The notes under the pieces: model-generated
Databases searched by the model: none
What the model saw: the letters and a program-made list of their open reading frames with translations, nothing else
What the model was told of the DNA's origin: nothing
Assembly: GCA_013368445.1 (NCBI GenBank)
Contig: JAACJO010000009.1
Location: 124,001 to 188,000 of the forward strand
Length of the DNA: 64,000 nt
Source: Leucocoprinus leucothites
Lineage: Eukaryota; Basidiomycota; Agaricomycetes; Agaricales; Agaricaceae
Direction: 5' to 3'
Program-made: the position numbers and the translations under genes
In this document: one piece after another, positions 46,560 to 57,934 of the stretch
Layout: each line of letters starts with the position of its first letter
Position numbering within the stretch: the stretch's first letter is position 1

Positions 46560-49500
46560 TGTAGATATACCCTTGATCATTGGATGTATTATTCTCGTCG
46601 GCTACTTGTGTATCACACTAATAATTGATTTTCCCGTATCTGTCCCTGTACATATAGGTACCTTGAACACATCGGGTCACAAGTGCAGAACTCTGTTTAC
46701 TCGCGAACTGAACGTTAATGAGAGGACTGAATAACAAACCCCTAAAATATACCAACAACTCTGGTCTGCGGCACAATTGGGCTGCAGCGAATAGGCTACC
46801 AGCCACTATTCTCGAACATGCTGAGCCCTTTATCGATTAAGTCAGCGTGGAATCGTTATAGTGCCAACTTGTGCACACATACCTTATGTACAAATCGCTC
46901 TGCACACAAGTCAATTCTAGGCAATCATGTACAGGTGGGGTTCGAGGCTCCCGTAATCTTTGCTATGTCATCGGAGATCAGAAGGAATAGCGTGAAAGAC
47001 CAGCAAAACCTTTGGGCGGAGAAATATCCTGGTCAGCTTCTAGATTAAGCGAACAAAGGGGAGCGGTCCGGGTAGTTGTAACTCATGAAGACATAAAGGC
47101 GAACGTAAGCGAAAGGGTGGCTGAAAAAGCGAGAGGCGAGACAAGGGGACCGGAATTTTCTGTGCCTTTGAAGCCAGGAGGGAGGGACGGGCGAGTGTCT
47201 GCGACCTGGTGCGTGGCGGGGCGCAAATTGGTTGGTGGGGTGAGGGTACATGCATGAGTTGAAGAGTTCCGCGTCATGAGCCTGTAAAACATTCTGGGGG
47301 AATAAAGATATCAATTGTAGGGAAATTAAGACAGCGACATGACGTACTTCTGGCTTCCATGTCCATAGGCTAGCGGTCTTGCCAAAGAAGCGCTGATGAG
47401 AAAGTCTAGTAACCTATAGGTGGCATTGGGAAAAAGATAAGCCATAAAACATAGGAACATAAAATAAACACCCACGAGAATGCTGGTAGGACAAGGAATC
47501 GAGGGGATAAAACCAACCGTGATCAAGATTGGAGAAAAAGAAGTATTGTGATCTGTTGGGGAGAAAGAAGAGAGTGAACCCCAAGAGCATCAAAGAAGAG
47601 ACGTGGTCATTCAATTGGTTAAAGCAGAGTAGAAAATGCAAAGAATGAGAGGTACAGATATGTTGACGAATGGCCGCTGAGCATCAGAAATATGTATGCA
47701 CACTTTACTATGGTGTATAATGGTAGTTATTTGGCTTCTGGTAGAGGTTCAAGAAGACCAGGGAGTGTGCTGGAGTGTTTTACTAATCAAAACGATCATC
47801 AAACATCAAGAAGCGATCCTATCGACTACTTAATGCTTCGATTTAGGATATAGGTTGACGACTGAATTCTTTATGGAGATGCGGACCTATGATAGCTGTA
47901 AGCTGCGAATGGCCTTCTTGTCCATTTGTAAGCGTAGGCGAATCATAGGGCTATAATGATGAATGTGGGTATCTGGTCAGACGATGTGCGTTTGTGCTGC
48001 ATTATTTATGCGTGCTCACAGTTTAGAATGATTGTACCGAGATTCAACAGCTGTCATGGCGATAGTTGAAGCAGTGAATCCTTTAGATGATAAGTGAAGG
48101 AGCAACGAAAATGCTATATTACAACGCACCTCTAATGTGGAGCTAGAGTTACTTGGAAAAGCTGAGTTCCTTACAGTTAGGACATATGCCACTAACAACA
48201 TACGGGACCTCCTCTCTCTCAGATACCCCTGGCTTGGATTTGGATTCAGAGTTTTGTAGACGTATACTCATCATGCAAGAATTAGATGATCTTGTGACAT
48301 AAGGATAAAGACAATCCAAAGTGGAGACTTTATAATGTGAAGCCGAAATCCAGTCCTCAAAGCAGGCTCCTGAACGGCAGCAGGTGCGAGTGGACTGGTG
48401 GATATTTCGTCCGGTTTTCAAGTTGAAGTGAGATGTATGTGCCTATAGAGTATAATTTCCATCCGCGGCATCTTTTTCAAGTGCATAGGCTGTGCTTCTT
48501 GCTCCCTTGCTACCCCCAGCTAGATATGCGCCTCGATATCATCAGGTGATGGCCGGAAACAGAGAGCGGAAGGGAACCAGGCGCCAAGGTGAAAATGGAA
48601 ACGGGGAGAACGAGAATCGGTTTGCATATGCCCAGTTATGAGTTAAATGCACCATTTATTGTGTTGTTACTTATTTCATTTTTTCGATGGGCTGGTTGAG
48701 TAGCGGCAAAAGCATGGAGAGATGAAGAATGGGCTGCCATGCGTGACATAGGCACCTGTTCGAAGCTGACTGAGGAGCATCAGCGGAGTTCAAAATTTCT
48801 GGCATGGAGTCCACATTTGGCACTGGATGAAGCACTGACACTCAGCTCCCTGTTTGGGGTTGCTTACACGCCTTTCGCCCCCCATTGATTCTTGAATGGT
48901 CCCTTCTGCTGTGTTGTGCTATCCTGGCCATCTACTCCACCAGCGTTCTCACTGATGTATCAGCTCTTGGTCTCTTCCCTGGTGAGCTAGATTTTTGTTA
49001 TTGTGGAATCACGCTCACTCCTTGCATTAGAACGCACATTCTCTGAACAGCTTGAATGCTTTGTTGACACACTGAATATTCAATAGTTGATTTCTGCATT
49101 TTCCGCTAGTGTACCTAAGTGAAAATCGTCGACTGGGAGGTACGGGACCTATGGCCAACGGTCCAGTATTGGATGGAATCGGTATGGGAATGAGCGATCG
49201 TATATGTTGTCATGTTACTCACCGCATCCTCACCGCATCTTGAACTAGTTCCTAGACATCAATAGCTCCCGACCAGCATTGTCGCCCACGCAGTCCCAAT
49301 GAACCTCTTTATCATTTTCCTGTTCTCTGGCCCTTACCTCTTATTCTCTTCACCTATCGGCAGCTCGGCACCATCAGACAATGCTTCTCACCCTACCGGA
49401 CAACTCCAGATGGGTCTCGGGCAGGTCGGCGCTCATTGTACCCATAGCAACACACATCCTTGCTCTCCGCTCAGCACCAGTGACAGAGGCATGCACCTCA

Positions 49501-50203
49501 ACTGCCTGAGTACATAGTGAATCCTCACCCTCAACGCAGCCCTGGTCAAATTGAGGGATTTTGTGACATAGCACAGTTGATAAGATCGTCGGGTAACTTG
49601 GAAGGATAGTCCGACACCACGAGTTGTAGAGATATATGAGGTTGTTAGACCTAGATCGACCTCCGTCACGGCAGTATACAACACTACTATGGCCAAGAAA
49701 GAATTTAGGGATCTTTGCTCATATACTCATGTCTCGGAGCTCGCTACACCACAACAATAAACATTCAACTGCCTTCATATTTACCAAAATACCCACCTGC
49801 TTCTTCCAGGTCCTTGCCTCTTGCTTGCTCATGTTTCCTGCTCTTATCAACTTGCTCCCTCTCAACTTGCTCCTGTCAACTGCCACTTTCACACTCAACT
49901 CCTCACCCTGTATCGATATATACTCATGTTTTTTTCCTGAACGCAACTTGGTTCTTATTTCTACAGGCTTAATTATCATAAGTGCTCCTGGTAGCACGTG
50001 TAGCGCCCATTTTTCCTTTGCTTGATGCCAACTTTCATGGGCTCTTTTACATATCAGCAATCCCCAATCAGTGTGTTACAATTGCAATTTGACAAGCCTC
50101 TCGATAACATGCGTGTGGGAGAAACCTGGAACCACTATATGATCATAGGATTTGCTGAGGTGCTTCACCAGAGAGTGTGCTTCTTTTCCTTCCCCCGCCA
50201 ACA
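46560..50203. repeat. Long spacer with the left copy of a 0.9-kb segmental duplication
   Basis: No supported gene in 3.6 kb. About 48585-49450 is a clear duplicate of about 51530-52400, in the same orientation. Matching landmarks include tgattcttgaatgg (48886 and 51846), cattctctgaacagcttgaatgctttg near 49030 versus the near-identical run near 52000, and gacaactccag near 49400 versus gacaactccac near 52350. A plus-strand frame at 49299-49517 looks like a signal peptide (MNLFIIFLFSGPYLLF) but is not open in the duplicate. 46.8-48.5 kb shows nothing recognisable. Confidence 0.6.
49909..49928 (+). promoter_or_regulatory. Conserved TATA-like block upstream of copy 6
   Basis: Reads tgtatcgatatatactcatg, followed by cctgaacgcaacttgg. 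The core GTATCGATATATACTC is the same as in the blocks upstream of copies 1 and 2, in the same sense relative to the gene, at about 275 bases before the chosen ATG. That distance is plausible for a core promoter with a leader. Function is inferred. Confidence 0.45.
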
Positions 50204-51374
50204 ATGCACCAAGATGCTAGAAGCCCTCACAAGATGTGGAGCGAATACCTTGCCTCAGCAGACGAAGTTGCGAGCATGATGCAGAAAGATGACATTGTGA
50301 TCTTGTGTGTATTCTTGATAATGACAATATCTCGCAAAATAACCCATGACCCCGACTTTTCAGTCTTTGGTCTAATCAGGTCACTGAGCATATGAGGGTG
50401 AGTGCCTCTGAATTATGTATCCAACCTCTGTGTAATCATGAACTCCAGTTATTCGGTCTCTTTTCCGACATCGCACACCACTTCGACTGGTGGAAGTTTG
50501 TTCCCCAGCAAGTTAGGCACCCAGTGTCAGGCACTCAAATCCTTCTCATCTCCGTCCCCAATACAGACTTGTACTTTATAATGGGAGAGCAGCAAGGGCT
50601 CCAACACATTCTCAGTCAGATGTACGTAATATCAAGGCCGGCATCTGTCAGGTTTCTATTAACCAGTGGCATGAAGAGACAAAGCTGGTGTCAAATTTGG
50701 CACCCACATTTGGGTGCATGATATTGCTAGCCCTTGGTTAACGCATGGAACACAGCCTGGATGGCCGAAGGTGGAGATGGACAGCATGACTTTCCTCTTG
50801 GTTGGCTGGGAGTACGTCAACTTAGGGGATGGTCAGGAGAGGGGGCAGCTGATTCAAAATGCACTTAGAGAGGACACTGAGAGGGGATTGACATTGAGAC
50901 GACTGCCTTTGATGAGAAAAGATGAAGCTTGGTGCATCATTGATGAGATTATTGAAAGATTAAGGAAGAAACCTGAAGATAGAAGAGTCAAACTTTTGGA
51001 GCATGAGTTACGTGAGTTGTATGTGGAGTTGGACAAGACAGAGTATGGTAGAGGTGTACAAGCCAAACTTCGGAAGGCATCTGACAACCAGAAGAGGATA
51101 ATGGAACCCCTTCTGGCTCAAATAGATAGTAAATATCTGGAATCAAAGGAGAAAGAAAAGCTGGACATGATGATAAAGGAGGAGTATGATTTGTGCTTGC
51201 GCGAGTTTCGGGGTCACTTCGCAGAGATAAGAGCAATGGGAATTGAAGCTGGATTCAATCTCCGTGAGTTCTATGGTCTTCCCGAGCCAGCGGTGAGTCG
51301 ATTCCTAAATCATTTTATCATGTGCCAAAACTTAACTGTACATGCAGAAAAAAAAGCATTTTGGTCTATTTTGA
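50204..51374 (+). CDS. Pseudo-GTPase-like paralogue, copy 6 (five exons, 316 aa, shortest)
   Basis: Exons 50204-50304, 50364-50397 (34 nt), 50449-50621 (173 nt), 50677-51292 and 51348-51374 sum to 317 codons with the stop. The start MHQDARSPHK is the nearest ATG; an earlier in-frame non-ATG extension is possible. Micro-exon FLWSNQVTEHMR, then LFGLFSDIAHH and TQILLISVPNTDLYF. The long exon starts DKAGVKFGTHIWVHDI and has MTFLLVGWEYVNLGDGQERG, but lacks about 60 residues. The DRSK..IADDI region and the charged AEEARKK coiled coil are reduced to LRKKPEDRRVK. EYGRGVQAKLRKASDNQKRI and FRGHFAEIRAMGIEAG follow, and the tail is KKKHFGLF. The loss looks like a clean in-frame deletion of the linker. 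Confidence 0.82.
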
Positions 51375-54300
51375 GGACTCATCATGGACTGAGTTATATC
51401 ATCTCGACTACTGTACCTCTTGTATTATAGTGACTTTCAAATGCCATTTCTCTCTTCTTGCATGTATGAACAATTCCGGACAAATCGGGCTTTAGAAACA
51501 TGAATAAAACGGCATAGACCATTATGATGCAGCACCAAGGAAACGGAGAAACAGGGAGATCAAAAATTGGCCCTGCGTGTGCCCAGTTATAAGTTGAATA
51601 AGCTGGTTACCGGATCGTTTTTCTTTCCTTTCCTCAATGGACTGATTCAGTAGCCGTGAAGGGTTGAGAGAGAGAGGAAACGGGATGTCTATGCATGCTA
51701 TTGCAATGCAGGTACCAGGAGAATCAGCGGAGTTCAAATTGCTGGCACCAAGGCGCTGGACTATCTCAGCCACTGCATCCTCATCGCTGAGACTCAGCTC
51801 CCCGTTCGATATCTTGCACCGCATACACACGCCTTTCACCCCCGTTGATTCTTGAATGGCCTCTTCTGCTCTGTTGTGCTATCCCGGCTGTCCACTCCAC
51901 CAGCATTCTCATTAATATATCCACCCTTGATCTCTGGCCTGGTGAGCTGGATATCCGTTATTGTGGAATTGCACTCGCTTCTTGGGCTAAAGCGCACATT
52001 TTCTGAACAACTCGAATGCTTTGTCGACACACTGGATACTCGATGGTTGATTTCTGCGTTTTCACCTAGTATATCCAGGTGGAAATCGTCAACTGAGAAG
52101 CACGGTACCTATGCTCAACAGTATACCAATATGGGATGGAACAGGTATGAGAATGACTGATTGCCTTTGTGGACGGATTATTCACCTCATCCTTGCTCCA
52201 ACTTTAACTAGTTTCTAGACATAAATAGCTCACAATCAACACTGTCGCTCGCGCAATCTTGATATCCCACCTCACTATCTTTTGTTCTCTAGCCCATAAA
52301 TACATACCTCTCCTCATCTTTGCCTATCAACAGCCTGACGCTGCCTGGTGGACAACTCCACCTACCACTTAGACCGAGATACTTCTAGTCTTCGTTCCCC
52401 ATGAAAGTGGTGACTTCGCTGTTGGATAGATTGGAAGGAAATCACTTAATCATCAGGTGTTTCAGCGCAGCTCCGATGGCATTGTTTGGAATGGTCAGCA
52501 CAACACCAGTGGTCCACAGTATGCCATTTTCAATTAGCCAGTGCGGGTCCATATCTTACATTTGTATCACAACTAGGACCGCACTTTCATCACAATCCCC
52601 CATTTCCACCTGCTCATAAATTTCGTCCTCGCGTCTTCAGTTCACCAAACGCCTTTTGACCACTACCCCTACCTCGTCCCTAATTGAGGTACAACTTACC
52701 ACATTCAATCCCTTGCACCATTTGTCTCACATCTATAGACTACGTCACCCACCTCGTCTTTGTGATACAAGCGATGGCGCGAGTGCGAAGAGGAGTTGGG
52801 GAGTTGTTTTGTGAGAGTTGGTGAGGGTGACAAGGGGAATGGGCTGTTGTCGAGCTGTAGCACTACTGCCAAATCAAACCTGTGCTCCGCAAAATGTGTT
52901 TGTCAACTTAACCTGATTTTCCGACCTTCTGGCTAATGGTTAGATCGCTTTTGTAGAGCTACAATGCTTGGATTACCCAAGACATTGCTCTTACTTACAT
53001 GCAGAGTTGTATTCTCCAAGTCACACCCGTTTATTCCCCAGATGAGCGCTTTTATACTCCTAGAAGCCAACTCGGAACCCCCGCCCTGCCCTCAGTGCAC
53101 CCCAGTGAACCTCCTTGTAATTCAATGCAGGAGGCATCAAAGGAATGTACTCGCGAGGACGAAAGTGTCGGAACATCCACTACAATCAACAGGAGCGGCG
53201 ACATCGCCGACGAGAATAATGATTCCAGTGCTAAGTAGCTCCCTGGTACTCGGAAGAAAAACAGGACGAAGAATCAGGATTAGGAATGCGGTGGTGGTAC
53301 TTCCCTCATACCTATATTCACCTCCCATGGCCCCCTGCCCCCTTTCATCTACACCACGCTTCGAATGTCTACGTAGGCGATATATTTATTCAATTTCCGT
53401 CAAAATACACCACCTATCACCATCTAGAGAGTCGGACATGGATTTTAAACGCACGTTTACAAGGTCATGGACGGCTTGAAATTCGGCGGTTTGCTCAAGC
53501 AGTGAGAGAAGGGTGTGTGGTGTGTCCATTGATTACCTGTTTCTGTCCTTTGCTGGTCTTCTCCTCAGGAAGATTGGTGGTGAGTATGGCAAACTTGTAG
53601 TTTTAGTGAGCAGAGCTACCTCCACATCCTCCCTCACGGTGCTTATCATCTCCAAAGAAAATTCCAGAAGACAAAATCTAGTCGCGTCTCCCGTGTAATC
53701 CTATTTTAATCACGCCAAATTTGAAGGTCAACTTGCTGAAACTCATATCTGTGTCAACGATGTCCGATGATCCTCACCACAGCCTCGTGTAAGTTGTCCT
53801 CCATACAGCAGCAGCAGCATAAGCTCTATGTCATTATCGACATCCCATGACTAAGAATAAAGTTAGTTCCTAATGCGGTGCCGGGTGTCGGAGCACGGTT
53901 TGATAGACACACAACAGCATAGACCGACAGCGTCACCAAGATGGGACAGGATGGCTCACGGCTCGGGCAGCTTTATTTCATGTCTCAGCCCACCTGAATC
54001 CTGCAACCCAGTTGGACGACAGGCCTTGGTTGAGTGGTCAGCGCAACTCAATAGGGAGAATTATGCGAAGGACGAGGCCCAAATCCCTGACGAGACGGCG
54101 GTGGCGCCGAATAAGGTGGATTAAGTTGGTGAACCATGAAGATAGATATAAAGATTCATAATGCAGGCTCATATATCACTATCAGGTTGTCTTCGCGATA
54201 TTGTTTGTTCCCTAGAACGCGAATATCTTCAGGTGGCTGTGCTCTTCTATTTCTAGCTTTCTTAGTGTATTGGATACCATCAAGTTGTTCACATATCAAC

Positions 54301-54384
54301 ACACCTGGCAACCTGCACGAGAATTGCCAAAACTGACGAGTATATAAACAAGGTAAGACTCCTCAACGACCTTCATCCCAAACA
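51375..54384. repeat. Spacer with the right duplicate and an inverted accessory segment
   Basis: About 51530-52400 duplicates 48585-49450. About 52990-53480 is an inverted, diverged copy of the segment at 5990-6600 and 14390-15270: its plus strand corresponds to the minus strand of those. The shared string is gatatattta...aaaatacaccacc, reverse complement of the run near 6045-6090. Inside it a short plus-strand frame (53050-53238, with ECTREDESVGTSTTI) matches CARENGSVGPITAI on the minus strand near 6310-6280. No intact gene is seen; 53.5-54.3 kb is unexplained. Confidence 0.55.
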
Positions 54385-55768
54385 TGTCTGAGCAAATCAA
54401 GCATGAATGTATCGAATCAGCCTACCAAACTGCTAAAATAATGTGTCGATATGACATTATAATCTTGTGCGTATGTAATGAACTCGCCCCTACGAGCTGC
54501 CATCTGACTTTGGTTCTTTAGTCTCTGGCCATCTCAACACTCTTACTGCCGCGAGAATGCAAGTGTTTATACAACAAGTGACTAATATCGTACTTAGTAT
54601 GATTCTTACTTAGTTCCTCAACCTTCTTGTTAGAACAAGACGCGACGCTGTCCAGCATTGGTGGAGGTTTTATCCTCAGCTCGCAAAGCATCCTGTAACT
54701 GGTGGTCGAATCATTCTAGTTTCCATGCCTACTCCACACGCGTTCTTGCATAATGATATCAAGGAGGGCCTTCAACACCTTCACGCGCGGATGTAAGTGA
54801 TATATGTTTCACCGAACTAGTACTAAAACTTCGAAGGGACGAGGCTGGTGTTGAAATCAGTGCCCATGTCCAGGTAGACGACATTTCAAAATCACAGCTC
54901 CCTGACAGCTGTGGGATGCTAAACAGCTGGAATTGCTTGAAAGATATCTTGAGGGAAAACATGAAGGTTGAAATGAACCGTCTGATTTTTCTTACAGTGA
55001 ATTGGAACACGGATGAGGCAAGGAACAAGGAGCAGGAGATGAGGATCAAGGAGGCACTCAGAGAAGATGTGGAAATGGGACTAGCATTTGGGCGACTACG
55101 TGCAATGGGGAACGCTGAAGCGTGGTGCGTCATTGAGGGGATTGTAGATTTGGTAACAGCTACTGCCAACGGAAGGGTAAAGATCAGAGATAGATCTAAT
55201 TGGCTAGGTATGCGGGTGAATGATGCTCGGGACAGTGCAGCGGGAAGAGATTTTAGAGAAACATGGGAGAGACAGATGATACCAATCATGCAGGCGCAAG
55301 AGAGAGCGAGAAAGAAGGCCGAAGAGGAAAGGAAGAAGGCTGAGGAAGCAAGGAGGAAAGCAGAAGCAGAGGCCAGGGTCACGTTAATGCAAGATGAAAT
55401 AGATGAGCTACATGTGGAGCTAGCCAAGACAGAGTACGGAAGGGGTATATCCACAAAACTTCGAAAGGCCTCGGACGACCAGCGACGAATAATGGAGCCA
55501 TTATTAGCTCAGATAAACAGCAAGGACTTGACATTGGAGGATAAACAAAATCTGGAGAAGGTGATTGAGGACGAGTATCATTTGTGTTTGCGCGAGTTCC
55601 GGGGTCACTTCGCGGAGGTGAGAGCAATGAGAATTGAGATTGGGCTCCATCTCCGCGAGTTCTATGGACTTCTTGAGCCGGTAAGTTGTCCTGAGTTCAT
55701 ATCGTCTTACAAGCAAGCTGAAGAGCGTCTAGAAGAAAAAGAAGACACGTCATCTCATTATACTTTAA
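54385..55768 (+). CDS. Pseudo-GTPase-like paralogue, copy 7 (five exons, 392 aa)
   Basis: Exons 54385-54467, 54522-54558 (37 nt), 54614-54792 (179 nt), 54837-55680 and 55733-55768 sum to 393 codons with the stop. It starts MSEQIKHECIESAYQTAKIM. The micro-exon encodes FLWPSQHSYCREN and its intron uses a GC donor (gcaagt); the usual GT position reads aa, and the exon is three bases longer as a result. Then FLNLLVRTRRD and GRIILVSMPTPH. The long exon has ISAHVQVDDIS, IFLTVNWN, AFGRLRAMGNAEAW, an ERARKKAEEERKKAEEARRK coiled coil, EYGRGISTKLRKASDDQRRI and FRGHFAEVRAMRIEIG. The tail, KKKKTRHLIIL, is basic but has lost FGLF. Without the last splice the frame continues to 55815. Confidence 0.78.
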
Positions 55769-56525
55769 ACAGCTTCAATAATTCGGAAGAAAATTATAAA
55801 ATTATCAGAGTTTGAATCAACGAGGCGCTCCATTTGCCGCACTGGCGGGTCGGGCCAGTCAGTGCTGCATACCGTCCTCCCTCCTCAAAGCTCAAGGTGC
55901 CAGTCCACCTTGCCATATAGCTCAGTGTGGCCTTTCACCCATCAATCCGATCCTTCATTGCCAGCAAGTCGTGTTTCCCTCGAATGTTCCTTCCATCAGC
56001 TCCTACATGCAAGAATCGGCTGACGCGTTTGCTGTGTGGACCCCGCACCATTTAATTCACTCCAGTCAATGTAGCTCGCGTCAATTTAATGTCAGAAAGG
56101 ATACCCTTAACCAAATACGGTGTATAACGAGCATTTCCGCACGTCGCCGATGTCATTGTTGGACGTTGGACGTTGGCCCCTGAACTTGAATGTCCAGCAT
56201 CCTGGTTTTGAGGCTATGCAGTATTGTCTGAACACTACTTCCCGGGCTGTTGCTCAGTTTCCTGTTCCTGTATTCTCTGAATATACTTGATTGACTGTTA
56301 CTGTCATTTGATTTGAACCAAGATAAGTCATCGCTACAACCAGACGTGTTTGCGGAATGATAGGGTTCCTATCCCAAGTCGGTCTCCTGAGCCTTTGATT
56401 CTAGGCGCCTTAATGTACGTGACCTGAGGCTGTGACCGCTTACCCTCATATAGCTCGCTACGAATGTATCTTGCAAGGGTTCCTCTTGTCTTTCCTCCGG
56501 TTGCACACAGTGTTAGCATTCCCCT
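55769..56525. other. Spacer between copies 7 and 8
   Basis: About 760 bases, no supported gene. A plus-strand frame at 55812-56183 (123 codons, cysteine- and serine-rich) has no recognisable motif and overlaps frames of similar length. Confidence 0.35.
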
Positions 56526-57934
56526 ATGATCACGCCCGATTGGGAGCAGTGGAGGCATGAATGTGCTGCATCAGCTAATCAAGTCATCAAATTGATGCGG
56601 AAAGACGACATCGTAATCTTGTATGTGTCTACGAAAACCAGTATATGCTACATCTCATTAGGCAAGCCATGTTTTTGAACGTTGATCAGCCTTTGGTCTT
56701 ACTGGGCTTCTGATCGTGCCGCGGTAAGTGTTTATAAAATAACTCTCCGATCTCATATCAAATCATGCATAAACCCCAGCTATTCAACCTCCTCGTTGAC
56801 ACAACAGCGGCCGCACATGACCTATCCGACGAGTCCAACTGCTGGAAATTTTATCCTAGGCGTGTCAAGCATCCCATTTCTGAAGCTCAAATCCTTCTCA
56901 TTGTCATGCCCGATGCGGACGGAAAAATTATCAGCGAAAAGAAGCGAAGGTTCCAACGTATACTCCGTCAGATGTAAGTGACATCAAGCTCGACCTCTAC
57001 CAATCACTTACTAGTCAAATGGTTCTTGAAGGGAGAAAACTGACATCAAAATCAGCGCTCACATCTGGGTGCATGATATTTCTCAGTCGTGGCTCCGGGG
57101 CGATGGAAAGCCACATGGTTGGGATTCGCTGAGGGAAATCTCGGGGCTGGAGATGGAAAAAGTGACTTTTCTAGCGATCAAGTGGGAGAAGGCTAGTTCG
57201 ACGCACGGGCAGATTCAGGAGAAGAAGATCCAGGAGTCACTCAGAGAGGACATGAAGAATGGGTTGGTATTCAAGCGACTACCCAAGATGGACAAAGATA
57301 AAGCTTGGTCCGTCATCGATGGAATCAGAGTTATGAGGGCTCCTGTGGACGGAAAGCCGGGGAAATTGAACGTGATGGTGAAAGATATCATAGAAAGAGC
57401 GAAGAAGAAAGCTGAGGAGATCAGGAGGAAGGCTGAGGAAGCCAGAAAGAAAGCTGAGGAAGAGGCCAGAAAGAAGGAAGAAGAGGAAGCTCGGAAGAAG
57501 GCCGAAGAAGAGGCTAGAAAAAAGGCCGAGGAAGACAGTAGGGTCAGGTTCATGCAACGCGAGATAGTTGAGCTGTATGCCAAGCTGGACAAGACAGAAT
57601 ATGGTAGAGGTGTGCGAGCCAAACTTCGGAAGGCCTCTGATGATCAACAAAGAATAATGGAGCCATTATTGGCTCAGATGGATAGCGAGGGCTTGAAACC
57701 AAAGGAAAAAGAGAGATTGGAGAACGTGATCAAGGAAGAATATGACTTGTGTTTACGCGAGTTCCGAGGTTACTTTGCCGAGGTGAGAGCGATGAGGATT
57801 GAGATCGGGCCTCATCTTCGTGAATTTTATGGACTTCTCGAACCAGTGAGTCAATTCAAGTTGTTTGGTTGTTTCTCGAGCTGAAAGAGCTGTAGAAAGT
57901 GAAAAAGAGGCGCCTCCGCCTATTCCGGTCCTAA
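56526..57934 (+). CDS. Pseudo-GTPase-like paralogue, copy 8 (five exons, 391 aa)
   Basis: Exons 56526-56620, 56690-56723 (34 nt), 56780-56973 (194 nt), 57032-57845 and 57896-57934 sum to 392 codons with the stop. It starts MITPDWEQWRHECAASANQV. Micro-exon FLWSYWASDRAA, then LFNLLVDTTAAAHD (seven residues longer in this exon than usual) and EAQILLIVMPDADG. The long exon starts EKTDIKISAHIWVHDISQSW and has VTFLAIKWEKASSTHGQIQE, FKRLPKMDKDKAW and VIDGI. The longest coiled coil of the family follows, about seven repeats of AEEARKK (57400-57540), then EYGRGVRAKLRKASDDQQRI and FRGYFAEVRAMRIEIG. The tail KVKKRRLRLFRS is strongly basic, resembling a nuclear or membrane-surface targeting tail. Function unknown. 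Confidence 0.83.

Noticed and set aside
49299..49517. Possible small secreted protein (MNLFIIFLFSGPYLLF start)
   Set aside because: The duplicated segment at about 52.26 kb does not keep the frame, so the open frame is probably chance.
57400..57540. Short direct DNA repeats that could suggest an array or CRISPR-like structure
   Set aside because: They are in-frame codons for AEEARKK heptads inside a coding exon; there are no spacers and the host is a eukaryote.
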